Source of the DNA: Lumbricus rubellus
Lineage: Eukaryota; Annelida; Clitellata; Crassiclitellata; Lumbricidae
DNA: 64,000 nucleotides
Reading direction: 5' to 3'
Assembly (NCBI GenBank): GCA_945859605.1
Contig: OX243824.1
Location: 6,562,537-6,626,536, forward strand
The notes below the pieces were generated by a model, which made no database searches, had not been told where the DNA came from, and saw only the letters and a list, made by a program, of their open reading frames with translations. The translations under genes were made by a program, and so were the position numbers. Positions 21,237-31,203 of the stretch are shown here, one piece after another. Each line of letters begins with the position of its first letter. The first letter of the stretch is position 1.

Positions 21237-22775
21237 CTAAAAAGTTGGTTTATTCTCAGGCACCACCTGTATAACTTTGGCTTTCCGTTTGCAACACACA
21301 ATGACCAGCAGCGAGTAGATTAGTTCTATTATTTCGGCAAACGTTGGAACGCAAATTCCAAGCCACAGGTTGAATGATCCACCCAAATTGGCCACCAGAG
21401 TGTCCCAGGTGATCGCCGCAGAATCTGTAAACGTCTGGATGGTGTCGTCGGAAAATATTATCAGAACCTCAAGAAAATTATCTTCTATTAGTCGAAGGCT
21501 TTTGATCTGGTTTAGCGTTTCCTCTTCTGTTTGGTTTTCTGAGTTCTTCAGGATTTCTTCGTATTTCGAAAACTTGTCACCGTAATGCAGATTATTCTTG
21601 ATGAACTGTTTGTAGAAGGAGAGATGGTAGAATGGATTTGGCCATTGTGAGGATGAAGCGGTAGTTTCGTAGTAGGTTTCGGTGCAGGGCAGTGGGCAGT
21701 CACACTCACGTTCGTTAGGTGCGAAGTTTGTCTGGCATTGCATGAATTCCAAGCGGCGTTTCACTGTGTCATTTAGAACTGGTTTCTCGCTGAGAGTCTG
21801 GGTGATGTTGAAGCAGAAAGTTCCGTTTACCTGCTTGAAATCTTCATCGGTGAAGAATTCACTATAGTCGAGGCATTTGCACTCTTTGATAAACTGGCGT
21901 TGTCTACAGAGACTGATGCAAGCCCCATTGCTGTAGTTAGGCGAGTTTGGTTGTGAATTATTCAGGCTGCCGCGATCGGTGCAGTTACCATACGGCTGTG
22001 GCAGACGATTATCGTGGTTCTGCTTGAGAAGAATGTTCACCTGGTTTCCTGTAGAGACCATTGTCGCGGTTTTCGGATGTGGAATGGTGCCGCTTGGATG
22101 AATCATGACTTTTGCGCCCGTGCCAGACGAAATACGAACCCACGGATTGTAGGCGTCAATGATATGCGACTGGAGATTATTGGTGAAAATCAACACAGTG
22201 ACTGCGGCTATGGAGCCATTGGTCCAGTCCAATTCGATAGTGTAGCATTTTTGTAGCGGAGCTGTGAGAACTGGCTTGGCTTTACATGGCGTTGGCACGT
22301 AGAAGTCCCAACCGTATTGTGAACAGTTCACGACGAAGCCATCGTCGCTGCCATTGACCTCTGCCAATAGTGGACTGTTAACAGCATAATATACGATGGC
22401 TCCAGCGTACGACCACATCACCGAACCTTTAATGATCTGTAGGTCCTCGTCAAACTGCTTCATGGTTTCGATTGCTCTCAGGAATTCGTTGTAGCCTTCG
22501 CTGCTCATGTTGTAAACCGGGAAAAGGTTGCAAATGGTGACATCAGGAAAAGTGGGTGTAGTCTGGACGACTTTGGAGCTTCTCGTCACAGTGTGCGACG
22601 TGAAGTTGCAGAGAACCTTTGTGACTTGGAAGAAAAGAATGGATGCGCAAGCCAGAATGGAGATCAGCCAGAAGAATCGAATTACCTGGCTTGACGTCTT
22701 GACGATTCGCCCGATTCCCTTTATTCCAGTCGTTTCCGCAAATCTTCTCAGCTCTTGACGGATTTCGTGAAGCAT
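21237..22775 (-). CDS. DEG/ENaC-family cation channel subunit, array gene 4 (512 aa, intronless)
   Basis: Intact channel with TTGIKG (K19-G20), TM1 about 30-52 (FFWLISILACASILFF), FPDVTICNL, CISLCRQRQFIKECKCLD, PCTETYYETTASSSQW, and TM2 with LGGSFNLWLGIC (GIC 473-475), tail VVPENKPTF. The frame stays open to an upstream ATG at 22895 (40 more residues). I prefer the ATG at 22775 because all paralogues align there and the extension runs through the upstream block that is not open in genes 1-3. Gene 2 is the closest relative, including downstream DNA. Predicted trimeric plasma-membrane cation channel subunit; gating stimulus unknown. Confidence 0.92.
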   Translation of the reverse strand: MLHEIRQELRRFAETTGIKGIGRIVKTSSQVIRFFWLISILACASILFFQVTKVLCNFTSHTVTRSSKVVQTTPTFPDVTICNLFPVYNMSSEGYNEFLRAIETMKQFDEDLQIIKGSVMWSYAGAIVYYAVNSPLLAEVNGSDDGFVVNCSQYGWDFYVPTPCKAKPVLTAPLQKCYTIELDWTNGSIAAVTVLIFTNNLQSHIIDAYNPWVRISSGTGAKVMIHPSGTIPHPKTATMVSTGNQVNILLKQNHDNRLPQPYGNCTDRGSLNNSQPNSPNYSNGACISLCRQRQFIKECKCLDYSEFFTDEDFKQVNGTFCFNITQTLSEKPVLNDTVKRRLEFMQCQTNFAPNERECDCPLPCTETYYETTASSSQWPNPFYHLSFYKQFIKNNLHYGDKFSKYEEILKNSENQTEEETLNQIKSLRLIEDNFLEVLIIFSDDTIQTFTDSAAITWDTLVANLGGSFNLWLGICVPTFAEIIELIYSLLVIVCCKRKAKVIQVVPENKPTF

Positions 22776-22822
22776 TGCGTTGATGTTTTTCAATCTTCTG
22801 CCGAAAGATGTATGGCCTATAC

Positions 22823-22880
22823 GCGTTACAATTCCGAATGCGACTCTGTTCGGCGAATGTTTTTTGACCGTGTCGCTTAG
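22823..22880 (-). promoter_or_regulatory. Conserved upstream block, DEG/ENaC gene 4
   Basis: Contains gttacaattccgaatgcgac and ttgaccgtgtcgcttagcac, 48-105 bp before the ATG. Further upstream, aaacaaattacttgaaaaat (about 23027-23047) matches the distal stretch of gene 5. Confidence 0.5.
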
Positions 22881-23280
22881 CACTTTCGACTGCATGCAAG
22901 GTTGGGCACTTAAACCGGGCGTGCTGTTCGCACCATTTATAGAGGATCTGATTAATGCGCTTCACACGAATTAGTTGAAATGTGATAATTGGTTAATGGA
23001 GCTTGGTGAATCTGGGTTTTATTCTGCAAACAAATTACTTGAAAAATGAGTTCGATAATGGACTGTGGTTTACCCACTCTAATGGATAGAGTGCCATCAC
23101 CGCTTCCGCGTGTTCCTATATTTACAGTAAATAACAGCCCTACCGGGATCGAGATTGCTATGACTTCGAGCTCAATGTTTTTTGTCCTCTTAATATTGAT
23201 TTTTTTGGCTACAACCTGCATGTTGCTCGATAAAAGCATTTAGATTTGCTTTTGATGTTTGGGATTCATTTGGAATGAAT

Positions 23281-23286
<6 letters not shown>

Positions 23287-23326
<40 letters not shown>
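23287..23326. repeat. (AT)n microsatellite
   Basis: About 40 bp of AT dinucleotides. Confidence 0.95.
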
Positions 23327-23334
<8 letters not shown>

Positions 23335-24786
23335 TATGTAAGCAGACATGTTGCCAATAATGAATGTTGCTGAATTGTGCTGTCTACATGCAATGAGGAG
23401 TCATTGATCCATTGCATGCACCATCCAGAGAGTTTCGCTGAACGTGCAAACATTGTATCGATGTTGAGTTGTGACCCTATGTCAGAGAATTCAGATTATT
23501 TAAAAACGATCAGGTCACTAACTGACATGATGATGATGATAATGATGGTTCTCTGCCCTTATGCAAGTTCTATGGCTTTCGCCACCCGGGATGAGATGAG
23601 TGAGGTGGTTTCCCCGTTGCCTTCCCCACAGACAATGATGGATAAGCAACTTGCCCAAGGTCGCTCCGAGCCTCCGCAGCAGTTTGCGCCCCTGCGTCCC
23701 ACACGTGCTAGCCCGAAATATCTAAATCCCTGAATGTCAACGCCCAGCCCGGGGCTTGAACCGCAGTCCGTTGCAACCAACAGACGTATGCCGCTCTCGC
23801 TTACCGGTGTAGCTAACTAGGCCAGTAACTGACATGATATAACTATTGTAATTAAATTGAAAAATTAAAAATGCATCGTACATAACTCGTTTTCTTCGTT
23901 TCCACTTCGGAAGTCGTGAGTTGAAATTTATCATAGCTATATGAGCCGAAATATGCACTATAGGCTAAAATTCCACAGCAAATCCCCCTTCAAAGTCCTC
24001 TTCTAAACCTGCAACTCTTGACAATACTCCCAACCCATATATATATCTTTACGAACTCTTCACCATCCGTCCAACCCACTGTATACCTGGTCATCCGCAT
24101 TCCTCACTAGGTCTGTCTCAACCGCCAGTCACAATTCATTTCAAGTTCTCCAACCGAGTCATAGCCGCTTCAAGAACTCATTCTGTCTCATCTCATTCTC
24201 CAACTTACAATACTCTTCCCAGTTGGATAATTGACCAATAATGCTAATAGTCAATGATATTTTAAGGTTATAAAGCTAAGACGTCAAGCTGGTGTGATGG
24301 TCTTAGAGTTATTTGATGTACCTAGACCCAAGTTTCCATACTGTTGGGCAACGTTCTCACAATTGTCTACTTTTGATGTCTAATAGACTAATAGTTTCTA
24401 TATTGTTCGGTTCAGCATCTGTTTTCTTACTGACTATTGTGACTCACTGTAATCAGCAACGATTAGAACTAGCTGCGGTTTTACATCTGCCTAATCCAGA
24501 GCCTTCTATTTCTGGGGTAATCTATTAAACGGATGTACAATAAAGAACACATGAGCAGACAATAAGCCTAAACAAAAGCAGACACATAAACAGACACGAA
24601 CAGACCCATAACCACTTCAACAGTCGCATATGAGGATATAAACACTGCAAACACAAGACTAGACAAATACACTCACATAATTATCTGATCCATATATTAG
24701 ATCTAGCCCTACAGCCTACACTACAGAAACATACCCACAAATCAGCTCCATTTTTAAACTGCGTCACACTTCCTGTCTGTCACCAC
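23327..24786. other. Intergenic between channel genes 4 and 5
   Basis: About 1.4 kb. A GC-richer stretch at 23570-23820 has open frames on both strands (cccacacgtgctagcccgaa) but no recognisable protein; it may be TE-derived. Nothing else supportable. Confidence 0.4.
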
Positions 24787-26301
24787 CTAAGTTGGCCTGG
24801 CACTGCCTCTCCGATTGCGCACCACAATGACGAGCAGCGAGTAGATTAGTTCTATTATTTCGGCAAACGTTGGGACGCAGATTCCAAGCCACAGGTTGAA
24901 TGATCCACCCAAATTGGCCACCAGAGTGTCCCAGGTGATTGCCGCGGAATCTGTAAACACCTGGATTGTGTCATCGGCAAACACTATCACAACCTCAAGA
25001 AAATTGTCTTCGATTAGCCGAAGGTTTTTTATCTGGTTTATCGTTTCCTCGTCTGTTTGGTTTGTTGCGTTCTTAAGGATATCTTCATAGATCGAAAACT
25101 TGCTGGCGTACCGGTCGTTGTTCTGGATGTGCTGTTCATAGAAGGAGAGGTGGTAGAGCGGATTTGGCCATTGGGAAGAAGAGGCGGTAGTGTCGTAGTA
25201 GGTTTCTGAGCAAGGTATTGAGCAGTTGCAGATATCTTCGTTAGGCATGAAGGTTGTCTGGCAGTGCAACGATTCCAGGCGACTTATCACTGTTTCCAGA
25301 AGAGGTTCTGTTTCGTCAAATACTTGGGTGATGTTGGAACAGAACGTGCGGTTTGCCACTTTCATGTCTTCGTCGGTGAAAAGTTCACTGTAGTCGAGGC
25401 AGCTGCATGTTTGGAGCATCTGCCGCTGTCTGCAAAGACTCATGCAGGATTTGATGCTGTAGACAGGTGAGTTTGGTTGTGATGGAATGAGGTGTTCCCT
25501 ATGGGCGCAACTGCCGTATGGCTTTGGGAGACGATTGACTTTTGTCTGCTGGATCTGAATGGTCAGTGCGTTTCCGGTAGAGACCTTGATCTTTGTTTTC
25601 GGACTGGATAGAGTTCCGTTGGGGTGGATCATGACGCTTGCACCCGTTCCCGTCGACATGCGGATCCAAGAATTGTAGCCGTTGATTATTTCCGACTGGA
25701 AATTGTTCGTGAAGAGCAACACGGTGACTGCGGCTACAGTCCCGTTGGTCCAGTTCAGTTGAATCTGGTGACACTTTTGTAACGGAGTTGTAACAACTAT
25801 CTTTGTATGACATGGCGTCGACTTGTACAGATCCCAACCGTACTGTAAACATTGAACAACGAGGCCATCTGTACTTTCAAAGGACTCGCCCGTTAAAGGT
25901 GTGTTCGCGTTGTAAAACTCAATCGATTTCATGTAAGTCCACAGCTGCGAGTCGTTAGTAATTTGCAGTTCAAGATCATGTTGTCTCATGGTTTCGATGT
26001 TCTGCAAGTATTCGTTGTAGCTTGAGCTACTGATGTTGTAGACTGGAAAGAGGTTGCAGATAGTGACAGCTGGAAAAGTCGGTTTCGTCTGAACCACTTT
26101 GGAGCTTCTGATTACAGTATGCGACGAGTAGTTATAGACTACATTGTATACCTGGTAGAGAAGAATCGCGAGGCAAGCGAGAATGGAGATCAGCCAGAAG
26201 AATCGAATTACCTTGCTTGTAGACTTGACGATTCGACCGACTCCCTTTATTCCTGTCGTTTCGGCAAATTTTATCAACTCTTGGCGGATTGCGCTCAGCA
26301 T
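24787..26301 (-). CDS. DEG/ENaC-family cation channel subunit, array gene 5 (504 aa, intronless)
   Basis: TTGIKG (K19-G20), TM1 about 30-52, FPAVTICNL (exactly the family consensus), CMSLCRQRQMLQTCSCLD, PCSETYYDTTASSSQW, and TM2 with LGGSFNLWLGIC (GIC 473-475). The cytosolic tail is shorter and diverged (VVRNRRGSARPT), lacking the VIQVVP motif of genes 1-4. The frame is open to an ATG at 26571 (90 more residues) with no matching domain, so I use 26301. Pairs with gene 6 through HTKIVVTTPLQKC. A TATA-like ctataaac lies about 60 bp upstream of the ATG. Function inferred from the family; expected plasma-membrane cation channel. Confidence 0.92.
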   Translation of the reverse strand: MLSAIRQELIKFAETTGIKGVGRIVKSTSKVIRFFWLISILACLAILLYQVYNVVYNYSSHTVIRSSKVVQTKPTFPAVTICNLFPVYNISSSSYNEYLQNIETMRQHDLELQITNDSQLWTYMKSIEFYNANTPLTGESFESTDGLVVQCLQYGWDLYKSTPCHTKIVVTTPLQKCHQIQLNWTNGTVAAVTVLLFTNNFQSEIINGYNSWIRMSTGTGASVMIHPNGTLSSPKTKIKVSTGNALTIQIQQTKVNRLPKPYGSCAHREHLIPSQPNSPVYSIKSCMSLCRQRQMLQTCSCLDYSELFTDEDMKVANRTFCSNITQVFDETEPLLETVISRLESLHCQTTFMPNEDICNCSIPCSETYYDTTASSSQWPNPLYHLSFYEQHIQNNDRYASKFSIYEDILKNATNQTDEETINQIKNLRLIEDNFLEVVIVFADDTIQVFTDSAAITWDTLVANLGGSFNLWLGICVPTFAEIIELIYSLLVIVVRNRRGSARPT

Positions 26302-26374
26302 TGCAGCAATGTAGCCTATTTCTATAAATCTCTTCTGTGAGTAAAGGTATAGGCTACACTGTTTATAGCGTATA

Positions 26375-26432
26375 CGTGTTACCAATTCGAATGTGACTGT
26401 GTTCGTTGTATGTTTTCCGTCGGGTCGGTTAG
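26375..26432 (-). promoter_or_regulatory. Conserved upstream block, DEG/ENaC gene 5
   Basis: Contains gtgttaccaattcgaatgtg and gttcgttgtatgttttccg, 74-131 bp before the ATG. A TATA-like element lies between it and the start. Confidence 0.5.
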
Positions 26433-26973
26433 GTCTTGTGACTGCATGCAGAGTTGGGCTCATAATCCGGTATAGTGGATTTGAGTTTTTGTTCTGCAAA
26501 TTACTTGAAAAGTGATTTGGATTAATGGAATGTGGTTTGCCGCCACTCCAGTGGATAATTGCTTCAATCACCGCTTTTCCATAATATATTCAGATTTTTC
26601 GGAAGTTATTACAGCTGACATCAATATTAGTTTTGTTGATGGGCCCTATTAGCTTTTGATAGCCATTATTTTATAGTTGCTTGCAAATGTCGGTAAAAGC
26701 ATTTAGATGAGCTTGATAGTTTGGACTCAATTGTTACAAACACGTAGGCCTAAAGTGGACATTCATCCGGAACCAAATTAATTTCGCTGTTTCGAAGTAT
26801 GAGTGACCGCTGTGCACTGAGAGTTGTTCTGCTCAGCTAGCCTTTAATGCACGATCATGCAGGTGTTGCCCATCACAAAAGCGCCCCAACATTTGTAGCT
26901 TACCTCATGCTATCTGTATGGTATTCCGTTCTGCGCAGGCGAGCTTATAGAATGGTAGTTGAAATTGCAGTTA

Positions 26974-27285
26974 ACCCTTTAATCAAATCAAATCAAATCA
27001 GTTTATTTCCTGAATACGCACAAAAATAATCAAGGCAGTGAACAGGGAATAGACCGGCTGTCATGTCCTATTATGCCTTGCAATTCAATTATTACTGGGT
27101 GGCCCAATTAGCGGGATTTCCATCCCTTCTGGGTCTCCCCTTGATACCACTAAATAGCCGGAGGGTATAGGTTTCCCATACCATTTACTACCATCTCGGC
27201 ATTAAAGGGTTAACTGCAACCCTTTAATGCCGGAGGGTATAGATTTCCCATACCATTTACTACCATCTCGGCATTAAAGGGTTAA
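26974..27285. mobile_element. Palindromic TTAACCCTTTAA elements with a nested LINE-like tail insertion
   Basis: A 68-bp copy at 27218-27285 has matching ends aaccctttaatgcc and ggcattaaagggtt. A second copy is split: its left tip is at 26974-26984 and the rest at 27154-27212. Between them is about 170 bp that on the minus strand ends in aataaactgatttgatttga, a retroposon-like tail. Confidence 0.7.
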
Positions 27286-28307
27286 GAGAACAGCCGAAGA
27301 AATTTGATAGTAGGCCTATTATTATAGTCCTAAAGTGGACACGAGCAGTTTTCTATCAAATGCGCCATTAGTTACAAAATTGTACAGATTTGAACCTCGT
27401 CGTGTCTGCTTTTACGAATTCGCGATTTGAGCGTTATCGTAACTGATCAAAACTGAGTTCTGCCACAGTCTATAAAGCCTATAATAAAGGTCGTGAATGG
27501 TTTTGACTAAATTACCGAAATTGTGGTAATTATAACCTCAAGAATCTGCATTTAAATCTTTTGTAAACTAATATTTTCAAGGCAGTGTTAATCTAAACGT
27601 CTCTGGGGTAAGTTCCACGAACAATGAGAATCCCCTCCCCCGCGAAAAATTGAGAGATGTTGTGCACATGTAACATTCCCCCAGAAAAGCATAGTCTATG
27701 TGCACGATTCCCCCAGAAGAAGTTGAGAGGTTTATAATGTGAAAGTTTTGTTGTCAGTAGAAGAATTCAACTGCAAAACACTGGTGCTGAAAAAGGTCGT
27801 CAGAAAATTTTCGGTCAAAGGGTGCCTTAATTAGGTGTCTGTCTGCGAGGTTGTCGTCCTCCCATGCAAAACGGTCATTTTACGCGCCCACGCCCTCCCG
27901 AAATCACATTCCTCCCCCTCCCAACGCAGAGGGACAGATTAAATATTAAATAGGCCTACTGCATGGTCTAAAAGCATAAAACTGTAATTCTGTTGTCTAT
28001 ATTTAACCATAACCATTGCCACACTTTTTTGAAGTCAAAAAATAAAACCGTTTTGACACCTCATGCAGTATGCCTATTTGGCTCAAAAAGAGAGTCCTAA
28101 AAGAACCTATAGCTGTGCGAATAAATCTGACGACGGACTCATGCTAGCCTAAACCAGTATAAAGCTTAATCCAGCTAAGTTACGTGTTTGCGAGAGATGA
28201 TGTTCATCCGGCGATCAAGATGGGTTCTCCTGCCTCATCCACTCCCAGGCCTTGAGAGGGTTCACTCCATGGTTTTGCTCGGAGTAACTATCAGTAGAAA
28301 GTAGCGA
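27286..28307. other. Intergenic between channel genes 5 and 6 (left part)
   Basis: Contains a dispersed repeat at about 27780-27950 (aaggtcgtcagaaaattttc, cggtcaaagggtg) also seen near 32460-32530 and 44560-44660. No gene seen. Confidence 0.45.
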
Positions 28308-28526
28308 TGGCGCGGTGGTATAGTGGGTATGTTCGTTGCCTTGCAGCCGGAGGGTTGCTGGTTCAATCCACCTCAAGTCGCCGCGTAGGGACCTTGAGCA
28401 AGTCCTTCACTCGCAATTGCTCAGCGCTTCGGCGTGAAATTCCAATTAAGTGTCTGCACTGTAGGCTATTCGGGAGCGTTTCTGAGTAGCAATCTTGATG
28501 GACCGCTATAACAAGGGCACATACAT
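28308..28526 (+). mobile_element. tRNA-derived SINE, copy 3
   Basis: Starts gcgcggtggtatagtggg, with an imperfect B box (ggttcaatcc), the usual body and an acaagggcacatacata tail. Confidence 0.85.
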
Positions 28527-29137
28527 ACTGCAGTAGTGACCTGCGGGCTTGACAGTCGTATCCTGAGTTCTTGATCTTCCTCTGTCTACGCCTTCAACGT
28601 CCTAAGGACCATAGACGGAGACTTGGTCCTGGGAATGCGCCATGAGTTATAAAATTGTATACAGATTGAGCGGTATCGTATACATTGAAATTCGCAGACC
28701 GAAAACTTGCTGTCGTACTTACGGGTTTGGGGAGGTGGAAAGGGATGTGGGGAGGGGCGAATGAGCGGTCGAAGGACGGTTGCTTGAGGCCCGAAGCTCT
28801 GAGCAGGGAGGCGGACTTGGGAAAGGGGATGTGGATTGCAGAGCTAATAGACTGTCTAAAACATCGAAAAGTATTACGTTGTGATAATAATTATTACACC
28901 AATAACTCGTCCAAACGACAACAAGCTTTTACAAATCGCTGCCAAATGAGTTTACTTCGACTTCAATCTCCAATAATATAATGTTAGCTTGCTGCGTGAC
29001 AATGTGTCAAACTATATACAGTCTTTTAGCTGTAAATGCATGAGTGGCGTGTTAAACAGTGTTATAGGCTAATCACATTTGCGTACACATAGTGACAGCT
29101 TTTTAATGCTGGCTAAATTCTTTCAATCGATGCATGT

Positions 29138-29478
29138 GGGCATGATGAGAATTTCCGGGTTGGGGTTAAGGGTTTCAATCCCCCAGTCTTTCTGTTTTTA
29201 CACTCCAATTCCAAAAGGATCATAGACATAGTCGAACCCCCAGTGATTTTTCCACGATTCTCACACTGTCTCTGTAGACTGTAACATATACTTAGGTTTA
29301 TCTTATTTTAAAGTTGCTGCTTTAGGCACAAGTCCAGTGTAAAAATTGTGGAAAAATAACTGGGAGGGTGGACCATTATCCACTTGGAATCGGGGTGTGA
29401 AAAACAGACTTTAACATGGGGCTCTAAGAAAGACTGGGGGTTGAAACCCCCAACCCCCGTCAATTCTCATCCTGCACA
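29138..29478. mobile_element. Foldback MITE, ~340 bp hairpin
   Basis: Two arms of roughly 140 bp are imperfect inverse copies: the left begins atgagaatttccgggttgg and the right ends ccgtcaattctcat. Shared inner words include cccagtctttct and its complement agaaagactggg. I found no clean target-site duplication and no coding sequence. Confidence 0.75.
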
Positions 29479-29590
29479 AGTCAGTATATAACTAACTACC
29501 CTTGCTGCTCGAGTGCAAACAGTCTGCTGATGCTGCGTGCATCAACCTTCCAGTCGAGTTCAAGAACATTGGCGACATGTCACGCACCAT

Positions 29591-31135
29591 CTAAGTGACG
29601 CTGGCTCTCCGTTTGCAACACACAATGACGAGCAGCGAGTAGATTAGTTCAATTATTTCAGCAAACGTTGGAATGCAGATTCCAAGCCACAGGTTGAATG
29701 ATCCACCCAAATTGGCCACCAGGGTGTCCCAGGTGATTGCCGCGGAATCTGTGACCACCTGGATGGTTTCATCGGAAAACCTTATGAAAACCTCAAGAAA
29801 ATTGTCATCGATTAGCCGAAGGCTTTTGAGCTGGTTTATCGTTTCCTCGGCCGTTTGGTTTGTTGTGTTTCTCAGAATCTCTTCGTAGATCGAAAACTTG
29901 TTGCCGTACTGAACTTTATTCCGGATGAACTGTTCGTAGAAGGAGAGATGGTAGAGCGGATTTGGCCATTGCGAAGATGAAGTACTGATGTCGTAGTATG
30001 TTTCAACGCAAGATACTGGGCAGTCGCATTCGTCTTCGTTGAATTCAAACATTGTTTGGCAGTCGAGCGACATCAGACGACGTTTCACTGCTTCCACATT
30101 AAGAAGTCCCGGAGTCTGGCTGGTGGTCTGGGTGATCTGGCTGGTGGTCTGGGTGATGTTCACGCAGAACGAGTGGTTCATGTTGTTCAGCTGTTCCTCC
30201 GTGAACACCTCGTTGTTGTCGAGACATCCGCACTTATCGATCGTCAACCTTTGTCGGCAGAAACTCGTGCAGGCGTCCCTGGTGTAGATGTGAATGGGAG
30301 ACGATTCTTTCGGAGCAAGGATCTTTCGATCGGAGCAGTTATCGTACGGGTGTTGGAGTCGACTTACGTTCGTCTGACTAAGTTGAATGGTCATTTTATT
30401 TCCGGTCGACACCTCGAGATTTATGTTCGGATTGGGAAAGGTTCCCTTTGGGTGGATCATGACACGCGCGCCCGTTCCCGTCGACATTCGGATCCACGAA
30501 TTGTAGCCGTTGATTATTTCCGACTGGAAGTTATTCGTGAAGAGCAGCACGGTGACTGCGGCGACAGTACTTCCGCTGGTCCGGTTCAGTTCAATCTTGT
30601 GACACTTTTGTAACGGAGTTGTAACAACTATCTTTGTATGACATGTCACTGGCATGTAGAGGTCCCAACCGTACTGTGCACACTGGACTACGAAGCCATC
30701 TGGCTTTTCGTTTAATTCCTCCAATAACGGAGTGTTGGCGTTGTAAAATTCAATGGATTTCATGTACGTCCATAATTCTGCTGGATCTTTAGTAATGTTC
30801 ATTGTAAGGTCATGCTGTCTCATGGTTTCAATCGTTTTCAAGTATTCATTGTATCCTGCGCTGCTGATGTTGAAGGATGGGAATAGGTTGCAGATGGTGA
30901 CATCAGGGAATGTTGGTTTCGTCTGAATCACTTTGAAGCTTCTCGTCACAGTGTGCGACGTGTAGTTATGGAGTACGTTGTAGAGTTGGAAAAGGAGAAT
31001 CGCAAAGCAAGCCAGAATGGATGCCAGCCAGAAGAATCGAATTACCTTGCTTGACGTCTTGACGATCCGACCGATACCCTTTATTCCAGTCGTTTCGGCA
31101 AATCTCCTCAGCTCTTGACGAATTTCGGTCGACAT
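29591..31135 (-). CDS. DEG/ENaC-family cation channel subunit, array gene 6 (514 aa, intronless)
   Basis: TTGIKG (K19-G20), TM1 about 30-52, FPDVTICNL, CTSFCRQRLTIDKCGCLD, SCVETYYDISTSSSQW, and TM2 with LGGSFNLWLGIC followed by IPTF (GIC 485-487; the others have VPTF). The extracellular domain has a seven-residue tandem duplication (ITQTTSQ) from a 21-bp direct repeat at 30116-30157. The palm motif is SCVE instead of PCSE, and the tail is very short. The frame is open upstream to 31342, adding 69 residues including a serine run; I use 31135 by alignment. Pairs with gene 5. Predicted plasma-membrane cation channel subunit. Confidence 0.92.
   Translation of the reverse strand: MSTEIRQELRRFAETTGIKGIGRIVKTSSKVIRFFWLASILACFAILLFQLYNVLHNYTSHTVTRSFKVIQTKPTFPDVTICNLFPSFNISSAGYNEYLKTIETMRQHDLTMNITKDPAELWTYMKSIEFYNANTPLLEELNEKPDGFVVQCAQYGWDLYMPVTCHTKIVVTTPLQKCHKIELNRTSGSTVAAVTVLLFTNNFQSEIINGYNSWIRMSTGTGARVMIHPKGTFPNPNINLEVSTGNKMTIQLSQTNVSRLQHPYDNCSDRKILAPKESSPIHIYTRDACTSFCRQRLTIDKCGCLDNNEVFTEEQLNNMNHSFCVNITQTTSQITQTTSQTPGLLNVEAVKRRLMSLDCQTMFEFNEDECDCPVSCVETYYDISTSSSQWPNPLYHLSFYEQFIRNKVQYGNKFSIYEEILRNTTNQTAEETINQLKSLRLIDDNFLEVFIRFSDETIQVVTDSAAITWDTLVANLGGSFNLWLGICIPTFAEIIELIYSLLVIVCCKRRASVT
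30116..30157. repeat. 21-bp tandem duplication inside DEG/ENaC gene 6
   Basis: Two perfect adjacent copies of a 21-bp unit (ctggctggtggtctgggtga plus t) encode a repeated ITQTTSQ in the extracellular domain. Confidence 0.95.
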
Positions 31136-31203
31136 ATTGCAACAATGTGTTCTCGAGCTACTGCTGCTGCTGCTATAGACAGATATCCTAGGTTTATAAA
31201 ATG

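Noticed and set aside
22776..22895. 40-residue N-terminal extension of channel gene 4 (and extensions to 26571 and 31342 for genes 5 and 6)
   Set aside because: Genes 1-3 are closed in this frame, all paralogues align from the downstream ATG in the same gcaATG context, and the extensions have no domain. Not excluded, but less likely.
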